This document shows, in pieces, positions 27,410 through 36,743 of a DNA stretch of 64,000 bases. The position numbers were made by a program, and so were the translations under genes. This stretch comes from Chelativorans sp. J32 (GTDB lineage: Bacteria; Pseudomonadota; Alphaproteobacteria; Rhizobiales; Rhizobiaceae). The DNA lies in contig NZ_JAEQ01000002.1 of the NCBI RefSeq assembly GCF_000518985.1, positions 372,001 to 436,000 on the forward strand. The letters are read 5' to 3'. Each line of letters opens with the position of its first letter. The stretch's first letter is position 1. Below the pieces are notes generated by a model. The model was given only the letters and a program-made list of their open reading frames with translations. It ran no database searches and was not told the origin of the DNA.

Positions 27410-28942
27410 TTAAAGCGGGATATTGTCGTGCTTCTTCCAGGGATTTTGCAAATCCTTGTGGCGTAGCATGCGTAACGAACGGGCCACGCGGCGCCGCGTC
27501 GAGTGTGGCATGATCACCTCGTCTACATAGCCCCGTTCAGCTGCGACGAAGGGAGAGAGAAAGCGCTCTTCATAGCGTCGGGTATGCTCGGCGATCTTTT
27601 CGGTATCCGCGATGTCCTTGCGGAAAATAATCTCGACAGCGCCCTTGGCACCCATCACGGCGATTTGCGCCGTCGGCCAGGCATAGTTGATGTCGCCTCG
27701 CAGATGTTTTGAGGCCATCACGTCATAGGCGCCGCCGAATGCCTTGCGCGTGATGACGGTAATCTTCGGCACGGTGGCCTCAGCATAGGCGAACAAAAGC
27801 TTGGCACCATGCTTGATGAGCCCGCCATATTCCTGCGCAGTACCCGGCAGAAAGCCGGGAACGTCGACAAAGGTGACCAGGGGGATGTTGAAGCAATCGC
27901 AGAAGCGCACGAAACGGGCCGCCTTGCGCGAGGCATCCGAATCGAGAACGCCAGCGAGAACCATGGGTTGATTGGCGACGAATCCGACGGTGCGCCCTTC
28001 AATGCGGCCGAAGCCTGTGACGATATTCTTGGCGAATCCCTCCTGGATCTCGAAGAAATCGCCTTCATCGGCGGTCTTCAGGATCAACTCCCTGATATCG
28101 TAGGGTTTGTTCGCGTTCGCCGGAACAAGCCGGTCAAGGGAGTAATCGGGTTCACCGGCGCTCTGATAGCAATCGATCTCAGGAATTTCCGCCGTGTTGG
28201 AAGAGGGCAGGAAATCGATCAGTCGACGCATCTGAAGTAGCGCCTCTACGTCGTTGTCGTAGGCTCCATCGGCGATCGAGGATTTCGTGGTATGGATATG
28301 GGCCCCGCCCAATTGCTCAGCGGTCACGTTCTCGTTCGTGACGGTCTTCACCACGTCCGGTCCGGTGACGAACATGTAGGACGTGTCGCGAACCATGAAG
28401 ATGAAATCGGTCATCGCCGGCGAATAGACGTCGCCACCCGCGCACGGGCCCATGATCACCGAGATCTGCGGGATCACGCCGGATGCCAGGACATTGCGCT
28501 GGAATATCTCGGCATAACCGCCGAGTGCGGCGACGCCCTCCTGGATGCGGGCGCCGCCTGCATCGTAGAATCCGATGATCGGCGCCCGGTTCTTCAGAGC
28601 CATGTCCTGAATCTTCATCACCTTTTCGGCGTGCGCCTCTGAAAGAGAACCGCCGAAGACGGTGAAGTCCTTGGCGAAGACGAAGACCGTACGGCCATTG
28701 ACGGTTCCCCAGCCGGTGACGACGCCATCCCCAGCTATCCTCGTCTTCTCCATGCCGAAATCGGTAGAGCGATGTTCGACGAACATGTCGAACTCCTCAA
28801 AGGAACCTTCATCGAGAAAGATCTCCAAGCGTTCCCGGGCGGTGAGCTTTCCCTTGGCGTGCTGATGCTCGATTCGGCCTTTGCCGCCGCCCGCGCGCGC
28901 GACCGCGCGCCGCCTTTCGAGCTCCTCGAGGATTTCCTTCAT
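27410..28942 (-). CDS. pccB: Acyl-CoA (propionyl-CoA) carboxylase beta subunit
   Basis: Carboxyltransferase half of a biotin-dependent acyl-CoA carboxylase, most like propionyl-CoA carboxylase, which makes methylmalonyl-CoA. 510 residues from ATG 28942, preceded by GGGAGGAGCGC; the frame extends to 29005 but without family similarity. Conserved blocks include [37 protein letters not shown] (CoA-binding) and [17 protein letters not shown]. The biotinylated alpha subunit is not adjacent or in the window. Substrate preference is inferred from family resemblance. Confidence 0.93.
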   Translation of the reverse strand: MKEILEELERRRAVARAGGGKGRIEHQHAKGKLTARERLEIFLDEGSFEEFDMFVEHRSTDFGMEKTRIAGDGVVTGWGTVNGRTVFVFAKDFTVFGGSLSEAHAEKVMKIQDMALKNRAPIIGFYDAGGARIQEGVAALGGYAEIFQRNVLASGVIPQISVIMGPCAGGDVYSPAMTDFIFMVRDTSYMFVTGPDVVKTVTNENVTAEQLGGAHIHTTKSSIADGAYDNDVEALLQMRRLIDFLPSSNTAEIPEIDCYQSAGEPDYSLDRLVPANANKPYDIRELILKTADEGDFFEIQEGFAKNIVTGFGRIEGRTVGFVANQPMVLAGVLDSDASRKAARFVRFCDCFNIPLVTFVDVPGFLPGTAQEYGGLIKHGAKLLFAYAEATVPKITVITRKAFGGAYDVMASKHLRGDINYAWPTAQIAVMGAKGAVEIIFRKDIADTEKIAEHTRRYEERFLSPFVAAERGYVDEVIMPHSTRRRVARSLRMLRHKDLQNPWKKHDNIPL

Positions 28943-29010
28943 GCGCTCCTCCCAGGGCAGAGGAGGCAGCGGGGCCGTAACTCCGCTGCCTCTGCTATTT
29001 CGCAATTATC

Positions 29011-29451
29011 CTACCACGTACCCGTGTTCGGCATCGACGCCCACGGTTCGGCTTTGGGCTTGGATTCGCCCTTTTGCAGGATTTCGATCGAGATGCCGTC
29101 GGGCGAGCGGACAAAGGCCATTCTGCCGTCGCGCGGAGGGCGATTGATCGCGATGCCCGCATCCATCATGCGCTGGCAGAATGCGTAGATGTCGTCCACC
29201 TCATAGGCCAGATGGCCGAAATTCCGGCCACCATGGTAGTCTTCCGGGTCCCAGTTGTAGGTGAGTTCCACGAGCGGAGCCTGGTGACGTTCAGCTGCTT
29301 CGATATCCTCCGGCGCTGCCAAAAAGACGAGGGTATATCGTCCTGCTTCGTTTTCGGACCGGCGCACTTCTTTGAGCCCGAGCTTATTGCAATAGAAGTC
29401 CAGCGATTGGTCGAGATCGCGGACGCGAACCATCGTGTGCAGGTAACGCAT
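29011..29451 (-). CDS. gloA: Glyoxalase I-family protein (lactoylglutathione lyase)
   Basis: 146 residues with vicinal-oxygen-chelate fold: [22 protein letters not shown] (first metal histidine) and a second half with [14 protein letters not shown] and [10 protein letters not shown] (histidine and glutamate ligands). This is the pattern of GloA, which isomerises methylglyoxal-glutathione hemithioacetal. It lies 5' of the carboxylase gene on the same strand, 68 bp away. Other VOC functions, such as methylmalonyl-CoA epimerase, are possible given the propionate neighbour, but the residue pattern favours GloA. Confidence 0.85.
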   Translation of the reverse strand: MRYLHTMVRVRDLDQSLDFYCNKLGLKEVRRSENEAGRYTLVFLAAPEDIEAAERHQAPLVELTYNWDPEDYHGGRNFGHLAYEVDDIYAFCQRMMDAGIAINRPPRDGRMAFVRSPDGISIEILQKGESKPKAEPWASMPNTGTW

Positions 29452-29668
29452 TGGCTTTCCTTTCTTCTGTGCTGCGGAGAGGATAGGGCGTGGCCGGCTC
29501 TACGGGCAATGGGGGAGACTCGGTAATCTTTTATGGTGGTATTACACCGGAACCCAGTATTTCGGGGTGCTGTTGAAAATCCCGAGCGGGCCTTGCTAAG
29601 CCCGGAATGGAGGATGCTATCTTGATGAGGACAGAATCAATCCACCGGACTTGGGAAGGCAAGACGAA

Positions 29669-30262
29669 ATGGAGGATAAATCCTCGACCGATCGAGGGCT
29701 TGCAGAGAACGAAGCCCGGGGGGCGGGCAACAGTGAAGATGTGTCCGAAGCAATCGAGGTTGCGGGCGCAATAAAGTGGTTCGATGTCGCCAAGGGATTT
29801 GGCTTCATCCTCCCAGATACGGCCGAACTCGGCGATGTTCTCCTGCATGTGTCCTGCCTGCGGCGTGACGGTTTCCAGACTGCATTGAGCGGAGCCCGTA
29901 TCGTCTGCCTGGCTAAGCGGGGTGACAAAGGCCTGCAGGCCTTCAAGGTTGTGTCCATGGATATATCCACCGCCGTGCATCCGGCGGAGGACCAGGCACC
30001 GCGCACGCGCGTCACCGTTACGCCGGAGAGCGGGCTCGAACGGGCCCTGGTGAAATGGTTCAACCGGACGAAAGGGTTCGGGTTCCTTACCCGCGGAGAG
30101 GGAACGGAAGATATCTTCGTCCATATGGAGACGCTGCGTCGGTATGGCGTGACGGAGTTGAGGCCGGGGCAGGTTGTCCTGGTGCGCTTCGGGCGGGGAG
30201 ACAAGGGCCTTATGGCTGCCGAAATCCATCCGGATATAGGTACTCTGCCAGTCTCGCACTGA
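29669..30262 (+). CDS. Double cold-shock-domain protein
   Basis: 197 residues with two cold-shock domains: first about 33-100 (GAIKWFDVAKGFGFI, DVLLHVSCL), second about 127-190 (ALVKWFNRTKGFGFL, DIFVHMETL), each with RNP1- and RNP2-like strands for single-stranded nucleic acid. A polar linker joins them, and the N-terminal 30 residues are acidic. ATG 29669 follows GGGAAGG; an earlier TTG (29651) is weaker. Likely an RNA chaperone. First gene of a run with DUF192 and hydrolase genes. Confidence 0.92.
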   Translation: MEDKSSTDRGLAENEARGAGNSEDVSEAIEVAGAIKWFDVAKGFGFILPDTAELGDVLLHVSCLRRDGFQTALSGARIVCLAKRGDKGLQAFKVVSMDISTAVHPAEDQAPRTRVTVTPESGLERALVKWFNRTKGFGFLTRGEGTEDIFVHMETLRRYGVTELRPGQVVLVRFGRGDKGLMAAEIHPDIGTLPVSH

Positions 30263-30300
30263 TTTCACAGGGGCAGGCAGACCGCCTGAAGGAAAACCTG

Positions 30301-30786
30301 ATGCGTCTCCTTTTGCTCATCCTGCTCCTCGTTCCATTAGCCTTGAGTACCAGCGCCCCCGCACGCGCGGAACAGCCGATGCTGCTGCAAGTTCATCCCG
30401 ACCGCCTCGTGGCTGAAACCGCCACCGGCAAGAAGAGCTTTTCCATAGAAGTGGCGGATGACAATTACGAACGTCAGCGCGGGCTGATGTTCCGCGAGAC
30501 AATGGATGACGATCGCGGCATGCTCTTCGTCTTTCCCGTAAGCCAGCAACTCGGCTTTTGGATGCAGAACACGCCCATGCCGCTCGATCTCCTCTTTATC
30601 GGAGAGGATGGCAAGGTGCGGGCCATCGAACAGGGCGTGCCATTTTCGACCGACAGCATTTCCCCTTCGGTCGACGCGCAATTCGTGCTTGAACTCAAAG
30701 CCGGCACCGCTGAAAAGTCGGGCATCGCGGTCGGCGACGTTCTCCGTCACCCGATCATAGACGCGGTGGCCGGACGGGGCTCGTAG
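30301..30786 (+). CDS. DUF192 secreted protein
   Basis: 161 residues. A signal peptide (LLLLILLLVPLALSTSAPARA) precedes a DUF192 beta-barrel with the family motif QRGLMFRETMDDDRGMLFVF and FWMQNTPMPLDLLFI. Exported; molecular function not established for the family. It lies 38 bp after the cold-shock gene and 17 bp before a hydrolase gene, probably one transcript. ATG 30301 begins the signal peptide; the frame is open upstream without meaning. Confidence 0.88.
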   Translation: MRLLLLILLLVPLALSTSAPARAEQPMLLQVHPDRLVAETATGKKSFSIEVADDNYERQRGLMFRETMDDDRGMLFVFPVSQQLGFWMQNTPMPLDLLFIGEDGKVRAIEQGVPFSTDSISPSVDAQFVLELKAGTAEKSGIAVGDVLRHPIIDAVAGRGS

Positions 30787-30803
30787 CAAGGCGTTTCACG
30801 TAG

Positions 30804-31571
30804 ATGCGGTTTTTCAATCATGACGGTTTCGAACTTGCCTTTATTGATGAAGGCGAGGGTGATCCGATCCTTCTCATCCATGGGTTTGCTTCGACGCATT
30901 TCGTCAACTGGGTGGCTCCGGGCTGGGTGAAGACGCTCAGAGATGCCGGATATCGCGTAATCGCGCTCGATAATCGCGGTCACGGCCGCTCGACCAAGAG
31001 CCACGATCCCCAGGATTACACGCCGGAGAAGATGGCCGGCGATGCCGCCGTCCTGCTCGAGCATCTAGGCATCGGGCGGGCACATGTAATGGGGTATTCC
31101 ATGGGTGCCCGCATTGCCGCCTTCCTGGCGCTCGCGCATCCTGAGCAGGTGGCAACGCTTGTCCTAGGAGGGCTCGGCAGCGGTATGGTCGAAGGCGTCG
31201 GCGAATGGGACATCATCGCGGATGCACTTCTGGCGGGAGACCCGGAGGGTATCACGCATCCGCGCGGCAAGATGTTCCGCAATTTTGCGGATCAGACGAA
31301 AAGCGACCGGCTTGCGCTGGCGGCCTGCATCTCCACGTCCCGCGCGCTGCTCACTCCGCGCGACATGGCGAAGATCCGTCAGCCCGGGCTGGTGGCGGTG
31401 GGCACAAGGGATGACATCGCGGGGAGACCGGAGCCTCTCGCGGCCATGATGCCGCAAGGCGAAGCCTTCTCGATCGAGGGGCGCGACCACATGCTCTCCG
31501 TCGGCGACAAGACATTCAAGAAGCGTGCACTCGAGTTCCTTGCGGACCATCCGTTGGAGGGCACACGGTAG
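30804..31571 (+). CDS. Alpha/beta hydrolase
   Basis: 255 residues of the alpha/beta-hydrolase fold: oxyanion-region HGFAST near residue 27, nucleophile serine in GYSMGAR (about 94-100), and catalytic histidine in EGRDHMLSV (about 226-234). Cytosolic, no signal. Substrate unknown; similar proteins act on esters, epoxides or homoserine-type substrates. Short gap after the DUF192 gene suggests co-transcription. Confidence 0.9.
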   Translation: MRFFNHDGFELAFIDEGEGDPILLIHGFASTHFVNWVAPGWVKTLRDAGYRVIALDNRGHGRSTKSHDPQDYTPEKMAGDAAVLLEHLGIGRAHVMGYSMGARIAAFLALAHPEQVATLVLGGLGSGMVEGVGEWDIIADALLAGDPEGITHPRGKMFRNFADQTKSDRLALAACISTSRALLTPRDMAKIRQPGLVAVGTRDDIAGRPEPLAAMMPQGEAFSIEGRDHMLSVGDKTFKKRALEFLADHPLEGTR

Positions 31572-31667
31572 CTGTCCACAGGCCACCGTTAGGGCGAACT
31601 TGACAATGCGCCCGGTTGTCGAAGCATAGGCGGGCGTCGCGCTGAACTCGTCGCGTCGGGAGAGGTC

Positions 31668-32468
31668 ATGAGCCAGAAAGCTGCAGGAACGCATATCGTT
31701 CAGCAAAAACGCACCCAAGGCGTGGACGATCTGATGGCCCGCCCGGGGCTCGGTTATCGGATCGGGCAAGCGATCGTCGATTGGGCGGAGCGGCTCAACC
31801 TCAGATATGCCACAGTTGGCAGTCCGCCGGTGCATGACAACGCAACCTTTCCCTGGGCGGCTGACGTCGAGCGCGAATGGATGCTTATCCGGGCGGAGCT
31901 CGATCGGGTTCTTGCCCGCAAGGACGAACTGCCGGGCTTCCATGAGATCGTTTCGGAAGTGCGTTCCATTTCCACCGACCGCGACTGGAAATCCTTTGTC
32001 TTCTGCGGGTATGGTTCCGTGTCGGAAGAGGCCGTGAGAACCTGTCCGGAGACTTGGCGCATCCTGCAGAAGATCCCCGGCTTGAAGGCGGCGATGTTCT
32101 CCATTTTCGAGCCCGGCAAGCATTTGAAGCCGCACCGCGGCCCGTATAATGGCGTGCTGAGGCTGCATCTGGGCCTCAAGGTGCCGGCTGAACGCGATAA
32201 GGTCGCGATCCGCGTGGCAGACCAGGTCTGCCATTGGGAAGAAGGTAAGGTTCTGATTTTCGACGATGCCTTCGAACACGAGGCGTGGAACCATTCCGGT
32301 GAAACCCGGGTCGTCCTTTTCGTCGATTTCGTGAAGCCAACGCGCTTTCCGGCCAGCGTCGTAAACTGGCTTCTCCTCAACCTCGCCCCGTTCACGCCTT
32401 TCGTCCGCGAGGGTTACAAGGCGCAGAAACGGTGGGAAAAGCTGTTCTTTGCTGGAGGCGGAAGCTGA
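31668..32468 (+). CDS. Aspartyl/asparaginyl beta-hydroxylase family protein (LpxO-like)
   Basis: 266 residues of the Fe(II)/2-oxoglutarate hydroxylase family that includes LpxO, which hydroxylates lipid A acyl chains. Visible are the LKPHRGPYNGVLRLHLGL block (first histidine ligand and substrate/cofactor arginine) and the DDAFEHEAWNHSGETRVVLFVDF region split around a second histidine. A C-terminal hydrophobic segment (NWLLLNLAPFTPF) may attach it to the membrane. ATG 31668 follows GGAGAGGTC. Whether the substrate is lipid A or a peptide is not decided by sequence. Confidence 0.85.
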   Translation: MSQKAAGTHIVQQKRTQGVDDLMARPGLGYRIGQAIVDWAERLNLRYATVGSPPVHDNATFPWAADVEREWMLIRAELDRVLARKDELPGFHEIVSEVRSISTDRDWKSFVFCGYGSVSEEAVRTCPETWRILQKIPGLKAAMFSIFEPGKHLKPHRGPYNGVLRLHLGLKVPAERDKVAIRVADQVCHWEEGKVLIFDDAFEHEAWNHSGETRVVLFVDFVKPTRFPASVVNWLLLNLAPFTPFVREGYKAQKRWEKLFFAGGGS

Positions 32469-32603
32469 GAAAACATTCTCATCCGAACCGCAGCTAAGCG
32501 CGTTCAACTCCACTTGAAGCACAAATACAGGATTTTGCGATTTAACATCGCTGTGTAGTACCCTAGATATGGGCAACGCACCCTGCCGGAGACGGAGTTG
32601 GTT

Positions 32604-33422
32604 ATGACGGCTAGACAAGCGGTCCGCTCGAAAGCGCCGCAGCAGATCGATCCGATTTGGTCCGAGATTCGTGCCGAGGCTCAAGCGGCCGTCGAGAATG
32701 ATCCCCTGCTTGCCGCGTTTCTTTACTCGACAATCCTCAATCAGCAGACATTGGAAGAAGCCGCGATCCATCGCATCTCGCAGCGGCTGGACCATGCCGA
32801 TATCGGCGCCGACCTTCTGCAGCAGACCTTTCTCGCCATGTGGGAGGATCAGCCGGAGTGGAGCGACATCCTGCGTGTCGACATCCAGGCCTACTATGAT
32901 CGAGACCCGGCCTGCGATCGCTTCCTTATGCCGATCCTTTATTTCAAGGGTTTTCACGCCATCCAGACGCACCGGCTCGCCCACTGGCTCTGGAAGAAGG
33001 GCCGCAGGGATTTCGCGCTCTACCTGCAGAGCCGCTCCTCGGCGGTGTTCCAGACGGATATAAATCCCGCAGCCCAGATCGGGCGCGGCATTTTCCTCGA
33101 TCACGCGACCGGGCTCGTTGTCGGCGAAACGGCCGTGATTGAGGACGATGTCTCTCTCCTGCAGGACGTGACGCTGGGCGGTACGGGCAAGGAGGGCGGC
33201 GACCGGCATCCGAAGATCCGGCGCGGTGTGCTGATCGGGGCCGGCGCAAAGATCCTCGGCAATATCGAGATCGGCCATTGCGCGAAAGTGGCGGCGGGTT
33301 CCGTGGTGGTAAAGTCGGTTCCGCCGAAAAAGACAGTCGCAGGAGTTCCTGCCCGGGTCATTGGAGAAACCGGCTGTAACGAACCCTCGCGGGCCATGGA
33401 TCAGCTCCTGCGCGAGGAATAG
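32604..33422 (+). CDS. cysE: Serine O-acetyltransferase
   Basis: First committed step of cysteine synthesis: acetyl-CoA plus serine gives O-acetylserine. 272 residues: N-terminal helical SATase domain (about 12-130), then a left-handed beta-helix with hexapeptide repeats (about 150-250) including DHATGLVVGE and GGTGKEGGDRHPKIR, catalytic/structural marks of CysE. ATG 32604 follows a GGAG site; TTG 32598 is also open. cysK is not in the window. Confidence 0.96.
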   Translation: MTARQAVRSKAPQQIDPIWSEIRAEAQAAVENDPLLAAFLYSTILNQQTLEEAAIHRISQRLDHADIGADLLQQTFLAMWEDQPEWSDILRVDIQAYYDRDPACDRFLMPILYFKGFHAIQTHRLAHWLWKKGRRDFALYLQSRSSAVFQTDINPAAQIGRGIFLDHATGLVVGETAVIEDDVSLLQDVTLGGTGKEGGDRHPKIRRGVLIGAGAKILGNIEIGHCAKVAAGSVVVKSVPPKKTVAGVPARVIGETGCNEPSRAMDQLLREE

Positions 33423-33511
33423 CAGCTTTCTCGGTATAGCCCGGGAGAGGGGTTTACAGCGGCGTTGTGCCCGTGTCAGAAGCGGGCAACATCCCAGAAC
33501 GGAGAAGTTTA

Positions 33512-33721
33512 TTGAAGCCGGAAGAGATCAGGAAGCTCGACGCCTATTTCAAGCGCACCTTCCAAAACCCGTCCTTGCAGGTGAAAGCACGTCCGCGCAA
33601 GGAGGATTCATGCGAACTCTATCTCGGCGACGAGTTCCTCGGCATCATCTTCAAAGATGAGGAAGAGGGAGAGTTGTCCTACAATTTCTCGATGGCTATT
33701 CTGGACGTCGACCTCGACTAA
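33512..33721 (+). CDS. DUF3126 family protein
   Basis: 69 residues from a TTG at 33512, chosen because GGAGAAG (33501-33507) precedes it and the product then begins (M)KPEEIRKLDAYFKRTF as in the DUF3126 family. A longer ATG-type start in the same frame (33467) adds 15 residues without family similarity. Small acidic alpha/beta protein, cytosolic, no known function. It ends about 50 bp before the carbonic anhydrase gene. Confidence 0.85.
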   Translation: MKPEEIRKLDAYFKRTFQNPSLQVKARPRKEDSCELYLGDEFLGIIFKDEEEGELSYNFSMAILDVDLD

Positions 33722-33774
33722 TCTTGGAGATTGAGCGCCATTGGCGCGGTTGCACGAGGTGCGGGAGGAAGCCG

Positions 33775-34320
33775 GTGCCGATCTATTCGCTTGATGGACA
33801 TGTTCCCCAATTTGCGGACCACAGGACGGGCTGGATCGCGCCTGATGCTTCCCTGATCGGCAATCTCATCATTGGTCGCAATGTCGGGATCTGGTTTGGA
33901 GCGGTCTTGCGTGGGGACAATGAACCCATCGAGATCGGTGATGACACGAATGTGCAGGAGCACACGGTCATGCACACCGATATGGATTTCCCGCTGACCA
34001 TCGGGCGTGGCTGTACCATCGGGCATCGGGCGACACTGCACGGTTGCACCATCGGCGACCATACGCTCATCGGCATGGGGGCGACGGTGCTTAACGGGGC
34101 ACGGATCGGCAGTGAATGCCTTGTCGGGGCCGGCGCCCTCGTCACCGAAGGCAAGGTATTTCCGGATCGCTGCCTCATCGTGGGCGCGCCTGCAAAAGCG
34201 GTCCGCGAACTTGATGAGAAGACGGTGGCCCGGTTGCATGCGTCAGCCGCGCATTATGTCGAGAACGCCATGCGTTTTCGACACGGCCTCGAGCCTGCAC
34301 CGCCTCTCGGCGCCCTCTAA
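33775..34320 (+). CDS. Gamma-class carbonic anhydrase family protein
   Basis: 181 residues from GTG 33775, preceded by GGGAGGAAGCCG. Left-handed beta-helix trimer fold with hexapeptide repeats; the metal histidines are expected at about H67 (EHTVMHTD), H84 and H89 (IGHRATLHG). The family (YrdA/CaiE-like, gamma-CA) includes proven carbonic anhydrases and many of unknown substrate. RGDNEPIEIGDDTNVQEHT is a typical core. Function beyond family is uncertain. Confidence 0.9.
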   Translation: MPIYSLDGHVPQFADHRTGWIAPDASLIGNLIIGRNVGIWFGAVLRGDNEPIEIGDDTNVQEHTVMHTDMDFPLTIGRGCTIGHRATLHGCTIGDHTLIGMGATVLNGARIGSECLVGAGALVTEGKVFPDRCLIVGAPAKAVRELDEKTVARLHASAAHYVENAMRFRHGLEPAPPLGAL

Positions 34321-34342
34321 AGATACCCTCTAAAACTTCACA

Positions 34343-34372
34343 CGAAGCGGCAGCCGTTCGGCTGCCGCTTCG
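34343..34372 (+). terminator. Strong hairpin after the carbonic anhydrase gene
   Basis: A 13-bp perfect stem (CGAAGCGGCAGCC at 34343-34355, GGCTGCCGCTTCG at 34360-34372) with a GTTC loop, 22 bp after the stop. Followed by TCTGTTCG on the plus strand; on the minus strand a GTTTTA follows. Likely terminator for the plus-strand gene. Confidence 0.65.
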
Positions 34373-34400
34373 TCTGTTCGGGCCCTTTGCCGTCCTGCCA

Positions 34401-34438
34401 AAAAAGCGGAGCCGGCCCCAGGGGAGGGGGCCGGCTCC
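34401..34438 (-). terminator. Intrinsic terminator of the transglutaminase-like gene
   Basis: GGAGCCGGCCCC (34408-34419) pairs with GGGGCCGGCTCC (34427-34438), a 12-bp stem. On the minus strand the hairpin is followed by CTTTTTT (34407-34400 region), the usual rho-independent layout, 56 bp past the minus-strand stop. Confidence 0.8.
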
Positions 34439-34493
34439 TAACCCGGTCGATGGGGACGGGGAGGTGGGGACTCGACCGGGTTTCCCGGAAACT

Positions 34494-35108
34494 TCAGCGA
34501 TTGGGGGAGATGCTGCCCACCGCGGTTGCGCGGCCATCCGAGATCGATACCCAGCGAGAGGCATCGCGCGCCGACTGGCGCTTCAGGAACTGGTATTCGG
34601 TCTCAGACCAGGACAGGATGCGCGGCTCCATATTGTCGAGAATGAAGTCGCCCATGCTGGTGTTGACCGTAAGGACGGCGTGGCCATCGCCATTGGGCTG
34701 ACGAACGACGGTGATGAGCAGATTTGCCGCCGGCACTCCGGCCTTCATCAATAGCCGGCGCTTCTCGAGCACGTAATCCTCGCAGTCGCCGTAGATGTCG
34801 GGATAAGACCAGAATTCTTCGACACCCCAGATCTCAGCATCGGTGCTGGGCATCACCGAGGTGTTCACGGTGTCGTTCACCTCGACCAGCAGCGCCCAAA
34901 GATCGCGGGTCAGTTCCACCGGCCCTGTGCTGGCGCTCTTGAGGTTGCACTCCGCCGGCTCACGGCGACAGAATTCGAAATGTCCGATGGGCTGGGAGGT
35001 AGCCCCCCCCGTGGGCATGAAGTCTGCGGCCGAATGAGCTTCTGCCGTTAATGATGCAAGCAAAATCGCAAGCGCCGCGAAAAGCGGCATTCCCTTCTTC
35101 AATTGCAT
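34494..35108 (-). CDS. Transglutaminase-like cysteine protease (BTLCP family)
   Basis: 204 residues: signal peptide (about 1-25, cleavage near AEA-HS), then a transglutaminase-like domain with the presumed triad C109 (YGDCEDYVLEKR), H143 (DGHAVLTV) and D158 (FILDNM). BTLCP relatives (LapG type) cleave periplasmic adhesin anchors in c-di-GMP-controlled biofilm systems, but most rhizobial members are uncharacterised. ATG 35108 follows GGGGAGACGAAGA; 35165 is the longer alternative. No LapD or adhesin gene is adjacent. Confidence 0.88.
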   Translation of the reverse strand: MQLKKGMPLFAALAILLASLTAEAHSAADFMPTGGATSQPIGHFEFCRREPAECNLKSASTGPVELTRDLWALLVEVNDTVNTSVMPSTDAEIWGVEEFWSYPDIYGDCEDYVLEKRRLLMKAGVPAANLLITVVRQPNGDGHAVLTVNTSMGDFILDNMEPRILSWSETEYQFLKRQSARDASRWVSISDGRATAVGSISPNR

Positions 35109-35369
35109 TCTTCGTCTCCCCGTCATTGGGAGACACAATGGCAGGCTCGAATTGATGTCGCGCAAAAAGAAGCAGTAGAAATAAGACTAATGTTTAAACT
35201 ACTTTGAAACGTCTATGTATAAATAAGTTAACGTCAGAGATAGGGATGATTAAGGATAACATTCCTTAATCTGAGTGGGATTCGCGCAGGCTTATGGGAG
35301 TGCCGAGGGGAAAGTCGCCCCCCGGGCCGAGATCATGCGTACAGCTTGAGGGTGTGGAAGGTGGCAGTT

Positions 35370-35972
35370 CTACTCGAAATTGGCGAGAAGCGCCGTTAGG
35401 TCCTGGATCATAAAAAATTCCAGGGCGAAGCCATGTTCGAAGTGGCGTACCACGATGCCCCGCAGATTTGCCAGAAAGATCGTCGAGCCGATGGGCGGTT
35501 TCACGGCAGTCTCCACCGCGGCACCGGAAACCGAAAGATCGACGATACGGCATGGATGCTCATGCCCGTCGGGGGAGCGGACTGTGCTCATCGGGTTCGC
35601 CGGAGTCACCCGCTCGTAACGACGCTCCTCCGGTAGATCCAGTTCATGCCGGTTCGCGAGCCACGTCAATTGGGACGCAAGCTTGTCGCGCTTCCTTTGC
35701 GAGGCTTTGATCGTCATCGCAAACCCGTCCGCGAACACGCGCGTAATGCGGCCTTCGATCCGACCAATATGCTCGAGATAGACGACGACCCGCTCACCCA
35801 TTCGGCCGATACGTTCTGCCTTCAGCGCGACATCGCCCGGCGATATGTCTATCACCTGGCAGGAATGCTCGGAGCGATCCTGGAGCATGTAGCGGCCAGA
35901 TAGGATGATCTTTACGCGCTGAAAACTGCGCCTTTCGGGATGCGAGGCTATCTGGCTTGTTGCAACGACCAT
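35370..35972 (-). CDS. Tandem PilZ-domain protein
   Basis: About 200 residues with two PilZ-type domains. The first (about 15-95) has RRSFQR but its D/NxSxxG motif reads DISPGD, lacking the final glycine. The second (about 115-195) has RRYER and an intact DLSVSG. PilZ domains bind cyclic di-GMP through the RxxxR and DxSxxG motifs, so only the second looks fully competent. No other domain is present. Upstream starts exist (36008); ATG 35972 is the nearest with the family N-terminus. The target is unknown. Confidence 0.88.
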   Translation of the reverse strand: MVVATSQIASHPERRSFQRVKIILSGRYMLQDRSEHSCQVIDISPGDVALKAERIGRMGERVVVYLEHIGRIEGRITRVFADGFAMTIKASQRKRDKLASQLTWLANRHELDLPEERRYERVTPANPMSTVRSPDGHEHPCRIVDLSVSGAAVETAVKPPIGSTIFLANLRGIVVRHFEHGFALEFFMIQDLTALLANFE

Positions 35973-36152
35973 GGTCACCCACTGTGCCGGTAACCGAGCG
36001 GCCGGCAAACGGCTTCATTTTAGGACAGATGGTTAAGATAGCGTGTAGCTCCTGTGCTAGGCCGAAAGCGAGCTTGCCTTGTGCATATGCGCACGCTGCT
36101 GCCATAGATCCGGCAAGCTCCTTTGGCACTCCGCCTGATTTGAGCATTCCGG

Positions 36153-36743
36153 ATGGGCATCATGAATAAGAACGCTTCCGAAGCGGGCGGTTCGGCCCGC
36201 ACGATGAGGCGTATCCTCATCATTGGCGGACCAGGGTCGGGCAAATCAACCCTTGCCCGCAATACTGGCGATATCCTCGGCCTTCCCGTATTTCATTTCG
36301 ATCATATACATTGGAAGCCGGGGTGGACGCCGCGCCCGGATGAGGAAAAGCTTCCGTTGATCGAACAGATCATCGCAGGTGACGCTTGGGTGCTGGAAGG
36401 CAATCACTCACGCTCCTTCGAGATGCGGGCGGCGCGCGCCGACACTCTGATTTTCCTGGATATGCCGCGCTGGTTGCGGATGAGCCGAATCATCCGCCGC
36501 TGGATTCAACATCGCGGTACGACGCGGCCCGACCTGCCGGAAAATTGCCGGGAGCGGCTTGCGCCTGAATTCCTGCGCTACAGCTGGAACTGGAATCGCG
36601 TGACGCGGCCCCGCGCGGTCCGTCTCGCGGAGGAGAGCCGAGAGCTGCTCGACGTCCATATCCTTCGCTCGCCTGCCGATGTCCGGCGTTTCGAAACGTT
36701 CTTGCGAAATAAGAAACAGGAAGCGGGTTCAAGCGCCGTCTAG
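36153..36743 (+). CDS. P-loop nucleoside-kinase-like protein
   Basis: 196 residues. Walker A GGPGSGKST (about 25-33), VFHFDHIHWKPGWTPRP and a helical lid region (RIIRRWIQHRG) resemble the adenylate-kinase-like 'topology modulation' (FlaR) family. Cytosolic. In this family neither substrate nor pathway is settled. ATG 36153, 36162 or 36204 could each be the start; no ribosome site decides. Convergent with the PAS gene, overlapping its end by 4 bp (36740-36743). Confidence 0.75.
   Translation: MGIMNKNASEAGGSARTMRRILIIGGPGSGKSTLARNTGDILGLPVFHFDHIHWKPGWTPRPDEEKLPLIEQIIAGDAWVLEGNHSRSFEMRAARADTLIFLDMPRWLRMSRIIRRWIQHRGTTRPDLPENCRERLAPEFLRYSWNWNRVTRPRAVRLAEESRELLDVHILRSPADVRRFETFLRNKKQEAGSSAV

Noticed and set aside
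31164-33278. About 700-codon open frame on the minus strand opposite the hydrolase, hydroxylase and cysE genes
   Set aside because: It covers three identifiable genes and two gaps; no family similarity and His/Arg-rich composition typical of an antisense shadow.
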